A stretch of 27,565 bases of DNA from JBCBJZ01 sp038522635 (GCA_038522635.1 JBCBJZ010000027.1:1-27565), one strand, 5' to 3'; positions 15,852 through 24,372 are shown, counted from the first letter of the stretch. Translations and numbers: made by a program. Notes: generated from the letters alone by a model not told the origin.

Positions 15852-16433
15852 TCACCTGCGGCTGTTCGCCACCGGGTTGTCGTTGCCGGTTTTGGTGCGT
15901 GAATTGTCAACCGTTTTGTTGAGGATGTTGGTCGAGATGAAGCTGCACAGCGTCCCGTCGCGCGTCACTTCATTGAACTCGGCGCGCTTGGTACGCTCAA
16001 GCCATTCGCGGTCGCGGCAATAGCGCGCGATGACGGCCTTGCGCTGAGCATCCTTCGACTTCAGGCGATCTTCTGCGGAGACAGGCCAGGCTGCGCCCGC
16101 GATCTGCGGTTGCGCCGGCGTCTGGCCGGGTTGGGGCAAGCCACCCGTGCCGCTCGGTGGGACGACGAGGCCGGCACGCTGCTTCAACTTGGGCGGTGCG
16201 CCGCCGTTATTGTTCTTGGAGCTGACGCCGAGCATGTCGAAGACGCGGCCGTTGAGCTCAACGCCATCGATGCCGGCGCACCCCGTCAGACTGAGCGTGG
16301 CGGCAACGGTCGCGATGAGCGCGATACGACTGCGGGTTGCTGCCCCGAAGCGTGGCGATGGCCCGGTGCGGTGGTTCTGAGCGAAAAACGTTTTCAAGCC
16401 GATATCCCCCGATCGTCCCAGCCGCTGGAACAC
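15852..16433 (-). CDS. Small lipoprotein of unknown function
   Basis: This protein of up to 193 residues has a lipoprotein signal: a hydrophobic stretch ending in LTGC (Cys52), the lipobox cleaved by signal peptidase II, whose gene lies immediately upstream. The mature part has a Pro/Gly/Gln-rich linker (about 90-110) and a C-terminal domain with VSAEDRLKSKDAQRKAVIARY and two Cys (CRD, LCSF). I do not recognise the family, but a small lipoprotein gene between lspA and M16 peptidase genes is a known arrangement in the Hyphomicrobiales. The start is uncertain: GTG at 16433, or TTG at 16397, which has GGGGGA seven bases upstream. It probably resides in the cell envelope. Confidence 0.75.
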   Translation of the reverse strand: MFQRLGRSGDIGLKTFFAQNHRTGPSPRFGAATRSRIALIATVAATLSLTGCAGIDGVELNGRVFDMLGVSSKNNNGGAPPKLKQRAGLVVPPSGTGGLPQPGQTPAQPQIAGAAWPVSAEDRLKSKDAQRKAVIARYCRDREWLERTKRAEFNEVTRDGTLCSFISTNILNKTVDNSRTKTGNDNPVANSRR

Positions 16434-16495
16434 GCGCGTGCGCCTTCAAGACAACGCGGCATCCCCAGGCCTTATCTAAGGGCGTTGCCCGCCCA

Positions 16496-17026
16496 TTATG
16501 TCCGTTTGTGGGCGCGTTCTTCGTGCGCGAACACGGCGTCGTATAACAGCCCCACCACGCCCGCCACAATCGCCACGTCTGCAATGTTGAAGACGTACCA
16601 GTAATACCCGTAGGCGTGAAAAGAGAAGAAGTCGGAGACGCCCCCTTGCGTGATGCGGTCGATCGCATTGCCGATCGCGCCCCCCATGATCAGCCCCAGG
16701 CTCCACGCCACCAGGCGCGTGCCGTTGTAGGCGAGCCAGAGCCCCAGCCCGCAAAACGCCAGCACGGCGATGGCCACGAGCGGTCCCTGGCCGAGCCCCA
16801 GATCGGTGCCGTAACTGATGCCGGTGTTCTTGGCGTAGACGAGGTCGAGGAACGGCGTGACGGTGACCCGGCCGCGCTCCTTGATCTGGAACACGTCCAG
16901 CATCCACCACTTGTGTGCCTGATCGATCACACATGTCAGGAATGCGACCGTGAGGCCCAAGCCGCTCACCGGCCCCCACCATCGAAACCGGCTGCGCGTG
17001 TCGGGCCCGGCGGTGTTTTCGCTCAT
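16496..17026 (-). CDS. lspA: Lipoprotein signal peptidase (signal peptidase II)
   Basis: This 176-residue inner-membrane aspartyl protease removes signal peptides from prolipoproteins. Four hydrophobic helices are visible, and the family motifs are present: DQAHK (Asp35), the KNTGISYG box, GNAIDR with catalytic Asp123, and FNIADV with catalytic Asp150. The length is normal. The start is ATG 17026, with AAGGG seven bases upstream; a GTG directly before it (17029) is less likely. It lies 126 bases after tyrS and 62 bases before the lipoprotein gene on the same strand, probably co-transcribed. Confidence 0.96.
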   Translation of the reverse strand: MSENTAGPDTRSRFRWWGPVSGLGLTVAFLTCVIDQAHKWWMLDVFQIKERGRVTVTPFLDLVYAKNTGISYGTDLGLGQGPLVAIAVLAFCGLGLWLAYNGTRLVAWSLGLIMGGAIGNAIDRITQGGVSDFFSFHAYGYYWYVFNIADVAIVAGVVGLLYDAVFAHEERAHKRT

Positions 17027-17155
17027 CACGACACCCTTCTCTCATCACGCTGACGGCAGACGATTCGCGTCGGCGCGGCTAGCCCACCGGGCTGTTCTTT
17101 GCACAACGCCTTTGCAGAACGCGATAACACTGCGCGGGAGAGGCGCCGAGCAGGT

Positions 17156-18409
17156 TCAAACCGGGCGCAAAAGCACATGGCGCTTTTTTCCGAGCGACAG
17201 TTTCACCACGCCATCGTCCGTCACGTCTTCAACGCCAAGCGTCGCGCGCTCATCGCTAACCGCCTTATCGTTGACCTTCACCGCGCCGCCCTTGATTTGA
17301 CGGCGCGCTTCCCCGTTCGAGCCGACCAGCCCCGACGCAACATAGGCTGCGAGCACGCCCATCCCCGCTTCAAGATCGGTCCTGGCGATGTCCACCGTGG
17401 GCAGGCCAGCCGCGATCGCGCCCGCTTCGAAGGTTTGCGCCGCCGTTGCGCTTGCCGCTTCCGCCGCCTCACGCCCGTGCAGAAGCGCGGTCGCTTCGGT
17501 GGCGAGCACCTTTTTGGCTTCGTTGACCTCAATGCCTGCCAAAGCGCCAAGCCGCTCGATCTCGTCAAGCGGCAGCAACGTGAACAATTTCAAGAAGCGC
17601 GCGACATCGGCATCTTCCGTGTTGCGCCAATACTGCCAGTAATCGTAGGCACTCAGCTTGTCCGCGTTGAGCCAGACCGCGCCCGCGGCCGTTTTGCCCA
17701 TCTTGGCGCCTGAACTGGTGGTCAGCAGCGGGCACGTCAGCGCGTACAACTGATGCGTGCCCATGCGCCGGCCCAGGTCGATGCCGCTGACGATGTTGCC
17801 CCACTGGTCCGAGCCGCCCATCTGCATGTTGCAACCGTAGCGGCGGGCCAGCTCGGTGAAGTCGTAGGCCTGCAGGATCATGTAGTTGAATTCGATGAAG
17901 GATAACGGCTGCTCGCGCTCCAGGCGCATACGGACCGAGTCGAAATTCAACATCGCGTTGACCGAGAAATGGCGGCCAACGTCGCGCAGGAATTCGATGT
18001 AATTGAGCGGCGCCAGCCATTCGGCGTTGTCGGCCATGATCGCATCGGTGGCGCCTTCGCCGAACGTCAAAAACCGCGCGAATGTCTGCTTGCAGCCTTC
18101 TTTGTTGGCTTCGATCGCGTCCAGCGTCAGGATCTGACGGCTCTCATCCTTGCCTGAGGGATCGCCGACGCGCGTGGTGCCACCGCCCATCAAGGTGATC
18201 GGCTTATTGCCGGTCGCCTGCAGCCAGTGCATCATCATGATCGACAGCAAATGGCCGATGTGCAGCGAAGGTGCGGTGCAGTCATAACCCACGTAAGCGA
18301 TCAATTCGCCCTTGTGAGCGCGCGCGTCGATCTCGTCCATATGGGATGCTTGATGCACATAGCCGCGCGCGTGAAGTGTGGCGAGGAAGTCAGAACGGAA
18401 AGAACTCAT
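17156..18409 (-). CDS. tyrS: Tyrosyl-tRNA synthetase
   Basis: This 417-residue class I synthetase charges tRNA-Tyr. The ATP-binding HIGH motif is at residues 50-53, and the KMSKS-type loop reads KMGKT at 236-240. GGSDQWGNI at 198-206 is the characteristic tyrosine-site segment. A C-terminal S4 RNA-binding domain spans about 350-417 (ARRQIKGGAVKVNDKAV). The length is normal for the TyrRS type found in E. coli. The gene starts with ATG and no strong ribosome site is visible. It is divergent from anmK across 230 bases and is the first of the minus-strand run towards mutL. Confidence 0.97.
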   Translation of the reverse strand: MSSFRSDFLATLHARGYVHQASHMDEIDARAHKGELIAYVGYDCTAPSLHIGHLLSIMMMHWLQATGNKPITLMGGGTTRVGDPSGKDESRQILTLDAIEANKEGCKQTFARFLTFGEGATDAIMADNAEWLAPLNYIEFLRDVGRHFSVNAMLNFDSVRMRLEREQPLSFIEFNYMILQAYDFTELARRYGCNMQMGGSDQWGNIVSGIDLGRRMGTHQLYALTCPLLTTSSGAKMGKTAAGAVWLNADKLSAYDYWQYWRNTEDADVARFLKLFTLLPLDEIERLGALAGIEVNEAKKVLATEATALLHGREAAEAASATAAQTFEAGAIAAGLPTVDIARTDLEAGMGVLAAYVASGLVGSNGEARRQIKGGAVKVNDKAVSDERATLGVEDVTDDGVVKLSLGKKRHVLLRPV

Positions 18410-18639
18410 GATGATGTGGCGGGTTATCGTTTGAACGAGGTGGTGGTGGCCCCGGCTGACGCGGCGGCGCAGCTTCGAAGGCTAGCGGATCGGAACGGCA
18501 GGCCAGGGCGGTGGCGTCAGCAGCGCGAAGACGGCATCGGGCCCCACGGGGACGGCCCGAGGCTCAGCGTGCGAAACGTTCACGCCAACGCTGGCTTGTG
18601 CCGTTGCGAGCGCGGCGGACCATGCACGGGAAGGGGTGG

Positions 18640-19755
18640 ATGAGCAAGTTCTTGCGCGCGATCGGCGTGATGAGCGGCACATCCCTCGACGGCGTTGATC
18701 TTGCGCTGATCGAAACCGACGGCGACGAGCAGCTAAAGCGTCGCGACATCGTGGCGTCTTACCCTTATGAAGCGGCGTTTCGTGCCGATCTGCGCGAGTG
18801 CTTGAAGCTGGCACGCAGCCTCACCCGCCGCGATGAGCGGCCACGTTTCATCGCCAGCGTCGAGCGCCAATTGACCGATCTGCACGCCGAAGCGCTGCGC
18901 CGGTTTATGGGTTCGCTGACCTTGCAGCCGTTTTCGGTCGACGTGATCGGCTACCACGGGCAAACGATCTTCCACGATCCCGCCCGCTATCTGACCGTGC
19001 AGATCGGTGATGGTGCGCGCCTTGCCCGCGAATTGGGCGTCGATGTTGTCCACGATATGCGCGCCGCCGATATCGCCGCAGGAGGCCAGGGTGCGCCGCT
19101 CGCACCGGCCTATCACCGCGCCCTGGCGAACCCGTTTGAGGAACGCCCGATCGCTTTCCTCAACATCGGAGGGGTCAGCAACATCACCTATATCGGGCGC
19201 CTTGAGACGATGATGGCGTTTGATACGGGGCCCGGCAACGCGTTGATCGACGACTGGGTCGCGCGCCATACGGGCGATGCCTACGACCACGATGGGGGCT
19301 TGGCGGCCCGCGGTCAGGTGAACGAGCGCGCGTTACAGCGACTGCTAGATCATCCGTTCTTCGACGTGATCCCGCCCAAGTCACTCGATCGCAATCATTT
19401 TTCAGTGGCGCCCGTTGAGGGTCTTTCGCCAGCAGACGGCGCGGCGACGCTGACGGCTTTTACGGCGCAGGCGGTGGCGCGCGGGTGCGAGAACTTTCTC
19501 GACCCGCCGGAACTGATCGTGGTCACCGGGGGCGGACGCGCCAACGCGACGTTGCTGCGCTTCATTCGTAACGCGGCGCGCTGCCCAATCGCTCCGGCTG
19601 AAGCGTTCGGGTTGAACGGCGATACGATCGAGGCGGAGGCCTGGGCCTACCTTGCGGTGCGGGCGCTCAACGCCAAGCCGTTGACCTACCCGATGACCAC
19701 CGGCGTGCCCGAGCCACTGACCGGCGGGGTGGTGAGCCGTGCCGGCGCGGGCTGA
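18640..19755 (+). CDS. anmK: Anhydro-N-acetylmuramic acid kinase
   Basis: This 371-residue kinase opens and phosphorylates 1,6-anhydro-MurNAc to MurNAc 6-phosphate in peptidoglycan recycling. The family is clear from GVMSGTSLDGVDLAL at 9-23, GYHGQTIFHDP at 104-114, DMRAADIAAGGQGAPL at 139-154, NIGGVSN at 175-181, DTGPGNALIDDW from 195, and VTGGGRAN near the C-terminus. The start is ATG 18640, with AAGGGG a few bases upstream; an ATG at 18622 would add six residues. It is divergent from tyrS, a pairing common in alphaproteobacteria. Its 3' end faces the alpha/beta hydrolase gene, with a weak hairpin (19777-19798) between them. Confidence 0.95.
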   Translation: MSKFLRAIGVMSGTSLDGVDLALIETDGDEQLKRRDIVASYPYEAAFRADLRECLKLARSLTRRDERPRFIASVERQLTDLHAEALRRFMGSLTLQPFSVDVIGYHGQTIFHDPARYLTVQIGDGARLARELGVDVVHDMRAADIAAGGQGAPLAPAYHRALANPFEERPIAFLNIGGVSNITYIGRLETMMAFDTGPGNALIDDWVARHTGDAYDHDGGLAARGQVNERALQRLLDHPFFDVIPPKSLDRNHFSVAPVEGLSPADGAATLTAFTAQAVARGCENFLDPPELIVVTGGGRANATLLRFIRNAARCPIAPAEAFGLNGDTIEAEAWAYLAVRALNAKPLTYPMTTGVPEPLTGGVVSRAGAG

Positions 19756-19815
19756 TCCTCTTGTTTTGAGCGTGGCATCTCGTGCGTGCGTGCGAGGTAT
19801 CGTAGGGGTGGGCCT

Positions 19816-20496
19816 TCACGACGACGTGCCATCCTCGATTGCAGGTTTCGGCACCACCGGGCCCATGTGCGTGTCCAAATAGCCGTGCACGCAATCGACC
19901 AAGGCGTCGATTTTGTCTTCGAAGAAGTGGTTGGCACCGGGGATCACTTCGTTGTGCAACACGATGCCCTTCTGAACCTTCGTCTTGACGGCCATTTCCG
20001 CCACGGAGGAGGCGGGCACCACGCGGTCCTTATCGCCGTTGACGAGCAGGCCTGAGGCTGGGCACGGCGCGAGGAACGAGAAGTCGTACATGTTAGCGGG
20101 CGGCGCCACGCAGATGAAGCCATCGATCTCCGGGCGACGCATCAGCAGCTGCATGGCGATCCAGGTGCCGAACGAGACGCCGGTAATCCAGCACGCGCTT
20201 GAATCGGGGTTGTTGGTCTGGAGCCAGTCCAGCGCCGACGCTGCATCGGCCAGTTCGCCAGGACCATTGTCGAAATAGCCCTGGCTACGCCCGACGCCGC
20301 GGAAGTTGAACCGCAGCACCGAGAAGCCGCGTTCCAGGAACGCGTAATAGAGATGGTAGACCACCTGATTGTTCATGGTGCCGCCGAACTGCGGGTGCGG
20401 GTGCAGCAGCAGCGCGATCGGCCCGCCCTGTTTGCCTTCGTGGTGGTAGCGCGCTTCAAGGCGTCCCACGGGACCGTTGATGATGACTTCAGGCAT
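19816..20496 (-). CDS. Alpha/beta hydrolase (COG2945-like)
   Basis: This 226-residue cytosolic alpha/beta hydrolase has the nucleophile elbow GVSFG at 106-110 (Ser108), a likely acid in NGDKDRVVP (Asp155 or Asp157) and the catalytic His190 in PGANHFFEDK. The strand-loop LLLHPHPQFGGTMNN at 29-43 is typical of this small family. The substrate is unknown. The start is ATG 20496 because the conserved protein begins MPEVIINGP; the frame stays open for 61 more codons upstream (Pro/Ala-rich, with a run of nine C at 20541-20549), and these are probably not translated. The gene commonly lies next to iscR and suf genes in the Hyphomicrobiales, but no functional link is shown. Confidence 0.9.
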   Translation of the reverse strand: MPEVIINGPVGRLEARYHHEGKQGGPIALLLHPHPQFGGTMNNQVVYHLYYAFLERGFSVLRFNFRGVGRSQGYFDNGPGELADAASALDWLQTNNPDSSACWITGVSFGTWIAMQLLMRRPEIDGFICVAPPANMYDFSFLAPCPASGLLVNGDKDRVVPASSVAEMAVKTKVQKGIVLHNEVIPGANHFFEDKIDALVDCVHGYLDTHMGPVVPKPAIEDGTSS

Positions 20497-20716
20497 GGGT
20501 GTTCCCGTGTTTGTTGGCGCTGGCGCTGGCACTGGCCCCCGGGGGGGGGCGGTTGAGGCCGGCGGGCGGTCGGAGCTTAGGCGGCGAACGCGATGTCCGC
20601 TGTGCGTGACGTTCATTGCGATGCGCATCGTTCCGGCGCTGTTGAGGCCCTGTCCGGGGGCGAGGGCCACGCGGTACAAAGGCCACGCGACTTGAAGCGT
20701 GCGCGCGCAAGCATAC

Positions 20717-20745
20717 TTGACTTAGCAGGTTGGGTTTTGTAATCC
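20717..20745 (+). promoter_or_regulatory. Candidate promoter of the iscR-suf operon with IscR-like half site
   Basis: TTGACT at 20717-20722 is a near-perfect -35 hexamer, followed after 17 bases by TAATCC at 20740-20745. The -35 is embedded in ATACTTGACT, which resembles one half of an IscR type 1 site; the other half (AGGTTGGGTTT) matches poorly. It would give a leader of about 215 bases before iscR. Confidence 0.45.
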
Positions 20746-20753
20746 GGTGGCAG

Positions 20754-20770
20754 TTTAGAACGGTTCAAAG
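20754..20770. promoter_or_regulatory. Candidate Irr (ICE) box
   Basis: TTTAGAA CGG TTCAAAG matches the Irr/ICE consensus known from rhizobia (TTTAGAA, three bases, TTCTAAA) at 12 of 14 arm positions. It lies about nine bases past the candidate -10, so over the predicted transcription start, which is a good position for repression. Irr control of suf genes is known in alphaproteobacteria; here it is inferred. Confidence 0.5.
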
Positions 20771-20953
20771 GTTTTTGCAGGTTGGAGCAGGTCCGTCGTG
20801 CGCAGCGCGGTGTAGCACAGGGCCGGGGCCGCATTGCAAACAACTGCGACGATATGTGCCTGCGCACCACGAAAGGCCCGCGGCGCTTAAGCGGCCTGCG
20901 CCGTGGATGGCCGGGGCGCTGCCAAAATCACCGTCTGACCGGGCATAGATCAC

Positions 20954-20966
20954 GAGGTCGTACCTC
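20954..20966 (+). promoter_or_regulatory. Small hairpin over the iscR ribosome binding site
   Basis: GAGGT at 20954-20958 and ACCTC at 20962-20966 are perfect inverted repeats with three bases between, and the right arm abuts the ATG at 20967. GAGG is the only good ribosome site, so pairing would hide it. The stem is short and may not be stable. Confidence 0.35.
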
Positions 20967-21461
20967 ATGGAATTGAACACCAAAGGCCGTTACGCGGTCA
21001 TGGCTCTTGCCGATCTGGCGAAGTACGGCGTCGACAGCGATGGCGCGCGTAAGGCGCTCCCGTTGTCGGTGGTGGCCACGCGTCAGGGCTTGTCGCTCGC
21101 CTATCTGGAGCAGCTCTTCGCGAAACTACGCCGCGACGGCCTGGTGGAGAGCGTGCGCGGGCGTGCGGGCGGCTACCGGCTAGCGCGTGATCCCGATGTG
21201 ATTGTGATCGGCGATATCATGGCGAGCGTTGAGGAGGGCATTCGCATGACCCGCTGCGCGCCGGGCGATGCGCCGTGCCTGGGCCGTGAGCGCTGCCTGA
21301 CGCATGATTTGTGGGTGGCGCTCGGGTCGACGCTCTCAAGCTTTTTGTTCGCAGTCACACTGGATGATGTGGTCTCAGGGCGCTTGCGCGGGGCCGCCGC
21401 GAGCGGTGTTGGACCGCAGGCTGAGCAGCCGGCAACCTCAGCGTCGCAGGTGCCGCGATGA
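20967..21461 (+). CDS. iscR: Rrf2-family Fe-S-dependent regulator IscR
   Basis: This 164-residue transcription factor has the N-terminal winged helix (KGRYAVMALADLAKYG, LEQLFAKLRRDGLVESVRGRAGGYRL). Three cysteines, Cys97, Cys104 and Cys110, with His113 (CLTHDLW), match the [2Fe-2S] ligands of E. coli IscR (three Cys and one His). The first spacing is six residues rather than five. The start MELNTKGRYAV is standard for the family. Its stop overlaps the start of the cysteine desulfurase gene by four bases (ATGA), so translation is coupled. Known homologues repress their own suf or isc operon when they carry the cluster. A C-terminal tail of about 25 residues is not conserved in type. Confidence 0.94.
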   Translation: MELNTKGRYAVMALADLAKYGVDSDGARKALPLSVVATRQGLSLAYLEQLFAKLRRDGLVESVRGRAGGYRLARDPDVIVIGDIMASVEEGIRMTRCAPGDAPCLGRERCLTHDLWVALGSTLSSFLFAVTLDDVVSGRLRGAAASGVGPQAEQPATSASQVPR

Positions 21462-22726
21462 CAACGCGTGCCTACTTGGACGCCAACGCGAGTGACGTCT
21501 TACGCCCGCAAGCGCGCGAAGCCGTGATCGAAGCTTTGGCGCTAACCGGAAACGCATCGTCGGTTCATACGGCCGGGCGCGCCGCCCGCCGTTGTGTCGA
21601 AGATGCCCGCGTCGCGGTCGCTGAGCTTGTGGGGGCGCGCGGCGAGGATGTGGTGTTCACGTCAGGCGCGACCGAAGCGAACGCGATCGTTTTTGCGCAA
21701 GCCTGGGATGCGATCTTTGTAAGCCGCATCGAGCACGCCGCGGTTCTTGAGCCGGCTCAGGCGGCGGCAAAGAGGGCTGCGCGCGATGTGGGTCAAGAAG
21801 ACGGCCAAGAAGACGGCCAAGATGATGCGCTGCTCCGTTGGCTGAGCGTCAGCGGGACGGGGGTCATTGATGTCGATGCCGCAACATCAGCGATGCGGGC
21901 CTGGCGGGACGTTCATCCTGACGCGCGTGCGCTGCTGAGCGTGCAAGCGGCGAACAACGAAACGGGCGTGCTGCAGCCGTTGGATGCGTTAGCGCAAGCG
22001 GCGCGTGACCTTCATATCGCGGTGCATTGCGACGCGGCCCAGCTGCCCGGGCGCATGGCGTTCGATGTCGCGGCGCTCGGCCTCACATACACGGCGCTCT
22101 CGGCGCATAAAATGGGCGGGCCGCATGGCGTGGGCGCGTTGATCGATCGCGCGTCGCAACCTTTGATGGCACTCACGCCCGGCGGTGGCCAGGAGCGGCG
22201 CCGCCGCGGTGGCACGCATAACACGGCTGCTATTGCCGGCTTCGGTGCGGCCGCAAAGGCCGTGCTTGCCGACGTGCGCGAAGACCGTTTGAGCGAACGT
22301 CTGCGCGCGGGGCGCGACAAACTTGAGGCGGGGCTATGCGAAGCGCTGCCCGGCACTTACATCATCGGTGAAGCAGCGCCGCGGCTCCCCAACACGACGC
22401 TCGCCGCGTTGCCGGGGGCAAGCGCTGAAACGCTCATCATCAAACTGGACCTTGCCGGCATCGATGTGAGCGCGGGCGCCGCCTGCTCATCGGGAAAAGT
22501 GGGTGCGAGCCACGTGCTGCAAGCGATGGGTCTTGACGCTGAGATCGCGGCGGGGGCCGTGCGCTTTTCGATCGGATGGGCAACGTGCAAAGCCGACATC
22601 GAACGGGCCGCCACCGCGTGGGCGCGCCTGGGCGGTTCTGCCGCTTCGAGTTTCCGTTCCCCGCCCGCACCGTTGCCGTCAACGACAGCCTCACCGGCCC
22701 GCGCACCGTTCGCGCGGGCTTCATAA
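21458..22726 (+). CDS. Cysteine desulfurase (NifS/IscS class)
   Basis: This 422-residue PLP enzyme supplies sulfur from cysteine for Fe-S assembly. The N-terminal YLDANAS, SGATEANA (69-76), His93, HCDAAQ (190-195), the PLP lysine Lys218 in SAHKMGG and the catalytic Cys343 in AGAACSSGK are all present, so it is a group I type enzyme with the long catalytic loop. Two features are unusual. One is a 12-bp unit repeated three times at 21791-21826, coding GQEDGQEDGQDD at 112-123 in a variable surface region. The other is a Ser/Pro/Ala tail of about 25 residues after residue 395. It overlaps iscR by four bases. It could be named iscS or nifS; I leave the symbol empty because a separate sufS may follow sufD. 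Confidence 0.94.
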   Translation: MTTRAYLDANASDVLRPQAREAVIEALALTGNASSVHTAGRAARRCVEDARVAVAELVGARGEDVVFTSGATEANAIVFAQAWDAIFVSRIEHAAVLEPAQAAAKRAARDVGQEDGQEDGQDDALLRWLSVSGTGVIDVDAATSAMRAWRDVHPDARALLSVQAANNETGVLQPLDALAQAARDLHIAVHCDAAQLPGRMAFDVAALGLTYTALSAHKMGGPHGVGALIDRASQPLMALTPGGGQERRRRGGTHNTAAIAGFGAAAKAVLADVREDRLSERLRAGRDKLEAGLCEALPGTYIIGEAAPRLPNTTLAALPGASAETLIIKLDLAGIDVSAGAACSSGKVGASHVLQAMGLDAEIAAGAVRFSIGWATCKADIERAATAWARLGGSAASSFRSPPAPLPSTTASPARAPFARAS

Positions 22727-22780
22727 CCGCAGCGATGTGCAGGTGCCCCGACGCCTGTGCGGCGTTACCGAACTCATCCT

Positions 22781-22802
22781 CGACCTCGTGATGCAGAGGT
22801 CG
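22781..22802 (+). other. Hairpin between the desulfurase gene and sufB
   Basis: CGACCTC at 22781-22787 pairs perfectly with GAGGTCG at 22796-22802 across an 8-base loop, 41 bases before the sufB start. No T run follows. It could protect or partly separate the sufB message from the upstream part. Confidence 0.4.
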
Positions 22803-22843
22803 TGAACCTTATGACCGCTACCGACCAGGAGTAAGCGACCGCC

Positions 22844-24313
22844 ATGCCAGCAGTGCAGGAAACGATCGAACAGGTCCGCGAGATCGATGTCGATAAATAC
22901 AAATACGGCTTTTCAACCGACATCGAGATGGTCCGCGCGCCCAAGGGGCTGAACGAGGACATCGTCCGGTTCATCTCCGACAAAAAGGGCGAGCCGCAGT
23001 GGATGCTCGACTGGCGTCTGGATGCCTATGAGCGTTGGCGGGCGATGGATGAGCCAACCTGGGCCAAGGTGAATTACCCGAAGATCGATTTCGACGATCT
23101 TTATTACTATGCCGCGCCGAAAAGCAGTGAAGGGCCGAAAAGCCTCGATGAGGTCGATCCCGAATTGCTTCGCACCTACGAGAAACTCGGTATTCCGCTC
23201 AAAGAGCAGGAAGTGCTGGCTGGCGTCCAGGGTGCTAAAATCGCGGTGGATGCCGTGTTCGACAGCGTCTCGGTGGTAACGACGTTCAAGGATGAGCTTG
23301 CCAAGGCCGGTGTGATCTTCTGCTCGATTTCTGAGGCGCTGCGTGAGCACCCTGAACTTGTGAAAAAGTACTTGGGTTCGGTGGTGCCGCAATCGGACAA
23401 TTATTACGCGGCCTTGAATTCGGCTGTGTTTTCGGACGGTTCGTTCGTCTACGTGCCGGAAGGCGTGCGTTGCCCGATGGAGCTTTCGACTTACTTCCGC
23501 ATCAATGAACAGGAAACCGGCCAATTCGAGCGCACACTCATCATCGCTGAAAAAGGTTCCTACGTATCCTATCTCGAAGGGTGCACGGCGCCGATGCGCG
23601 ATGAAAACCAGCTGCACGCGGCAGTGGTTGAACTCGTCGCCATGGATGATGCCGAGATCAAGTATTCGACCGTCCAAAACTGGTATCCTGGCGATAAGGA
23701 CGGCAAAGGCGGCATTTACAATTTTGTCACCAAGCGTGGTGATTGCCGCGGGCGTAATTCGAAAATCTCGTGGACCCAGGTTGAAACCGGTTCGGCGATC
23801 ACATGGAAATATCCAAGCTGCATTTTGCGGGGCGATGGATCGCGTGGCGAATTCTATTCGATCGCGGTTTCCAACGGGCATCAGCAGGTCGATAGCGGCA
23901 CCAAGATGATCCATCTTGGCAAAAACACGTCGTCGCGGATCGTCTCAAAAGGCATCGCCGCAGGCTTCTCCGATAACACCTACCGGGGGCTCGTATCCGC
24001 TCATCGCAAAGCGACGAATGCGCGGAACTTCACGCAATGCGATTCGCTGCTCGTCGGCGACCAATGCGGCGCACACACCGTGCCTTACATCGAAGCGAAG
24101 AATGCGACCGCGCATTTCGAGCACGAGGCCACGACGTCGAAGATCTCAGACGATCAGATGTTTTACTGCCTTGCACGTGGGCTGAACGAAGAGGAAGCGG
24201 TGGCGTTGATCGTCAACGGTTTCGTGCGTGACGTCTTGCAGCAGTTGCCGATGGAGTTTCTGGCAGAAACGCAGAAGCTGATCGGTATCTCGCTTGAAGG
24301 CAGCGTGGGCTGA
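22844..24313 (+). CDS. sufB: Fe-S cluster assembly scaffold protein SufB
   Basis: This 489-residue core scaffold subunit of the SufBCD complex has a typical length. The beta-helix core has SYVSYLEGCTAP, SKISWTQVETGS and SSRIVSKGI. The conserved Cys of QCDSLLVGDQCGAHT and the acidic FEHEATTSKI segment, both linked to cluster assembly in E. coli SufB, are present. It starts with ATG at 22844 (MPAVQETIEQ), with AGGAG twelve bases upstream. It lies 117 bases after the desulfurase gene. Unlike the canonical order, sufC does not follow directly: two unrecognised genes come between. Confidence 0.97.
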   Translation: MPAVQETIEQVREIDVDKYKYGFSTDIEMVRAPKGLNEDIVRFISDKKGEPQWMLDWRLDAYERWRAMDEPTWAKVNYPKIDFDDLYYYAAPKSSEGPKSLDEVDPELLRTYEKLGIPLKEQEVLAGVQGAKIAVDAVFDSVSVVTTFKDELAKAGVIFCSISEALREHPELVKKYLGSVVPQSDNYYAALNSAVFSDGSFVYVPEGVRCPMELSTYFRINEQETGQFERTLIIAEKGSYVSYLEGCTAPMRDENQLHAAVVELVAMDDAEIKYSTVQNWYPGDKDGKGGIYNFVTKRGDCRGRNSKISWTQVETGSAITWKYPSCILRGDGSRGEFYSIAVSNGHQQVDSGTKMIHLGKNTSSRIVSKGIAAGFSDNTYRGLVSAHRKATNARNFTQCDSLLVGDQCGAHTVPYIEAKNATAHFEHEATTSKISDDQMFYCLARGLNEEEAVALIVNGFVRDVLQQLPMEFLAETQKLIGISLEGSVG

Positions 24314-24372
24314 TGGCGGTTCCGCCAAAAGCTGGCGGCGCGCGTTTGACGTATTGAAGAGGTGACGGACGG

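Larger units (their letters stand above)
20497..20966. other. Divergent regulatory region between the hydrolase gene and iscR
   Basis: These 470 bases contain a nine-G tract (20541-20549) preceded by GGCGCT-type hexamer repeats, a candidate promoter (20717-20745), an Irr-type box (20754-20770) and a short hairpin covering the iscR ribosome site (20954-20966). No protein-coding gene is supported in any frame. Confidence 0.65.

Noticed and set aside
22913..23914. Open frame of 333 codons on the minus strand
   Set aside because: It is entirely antisense to sufB, whose protein is unmistakable.
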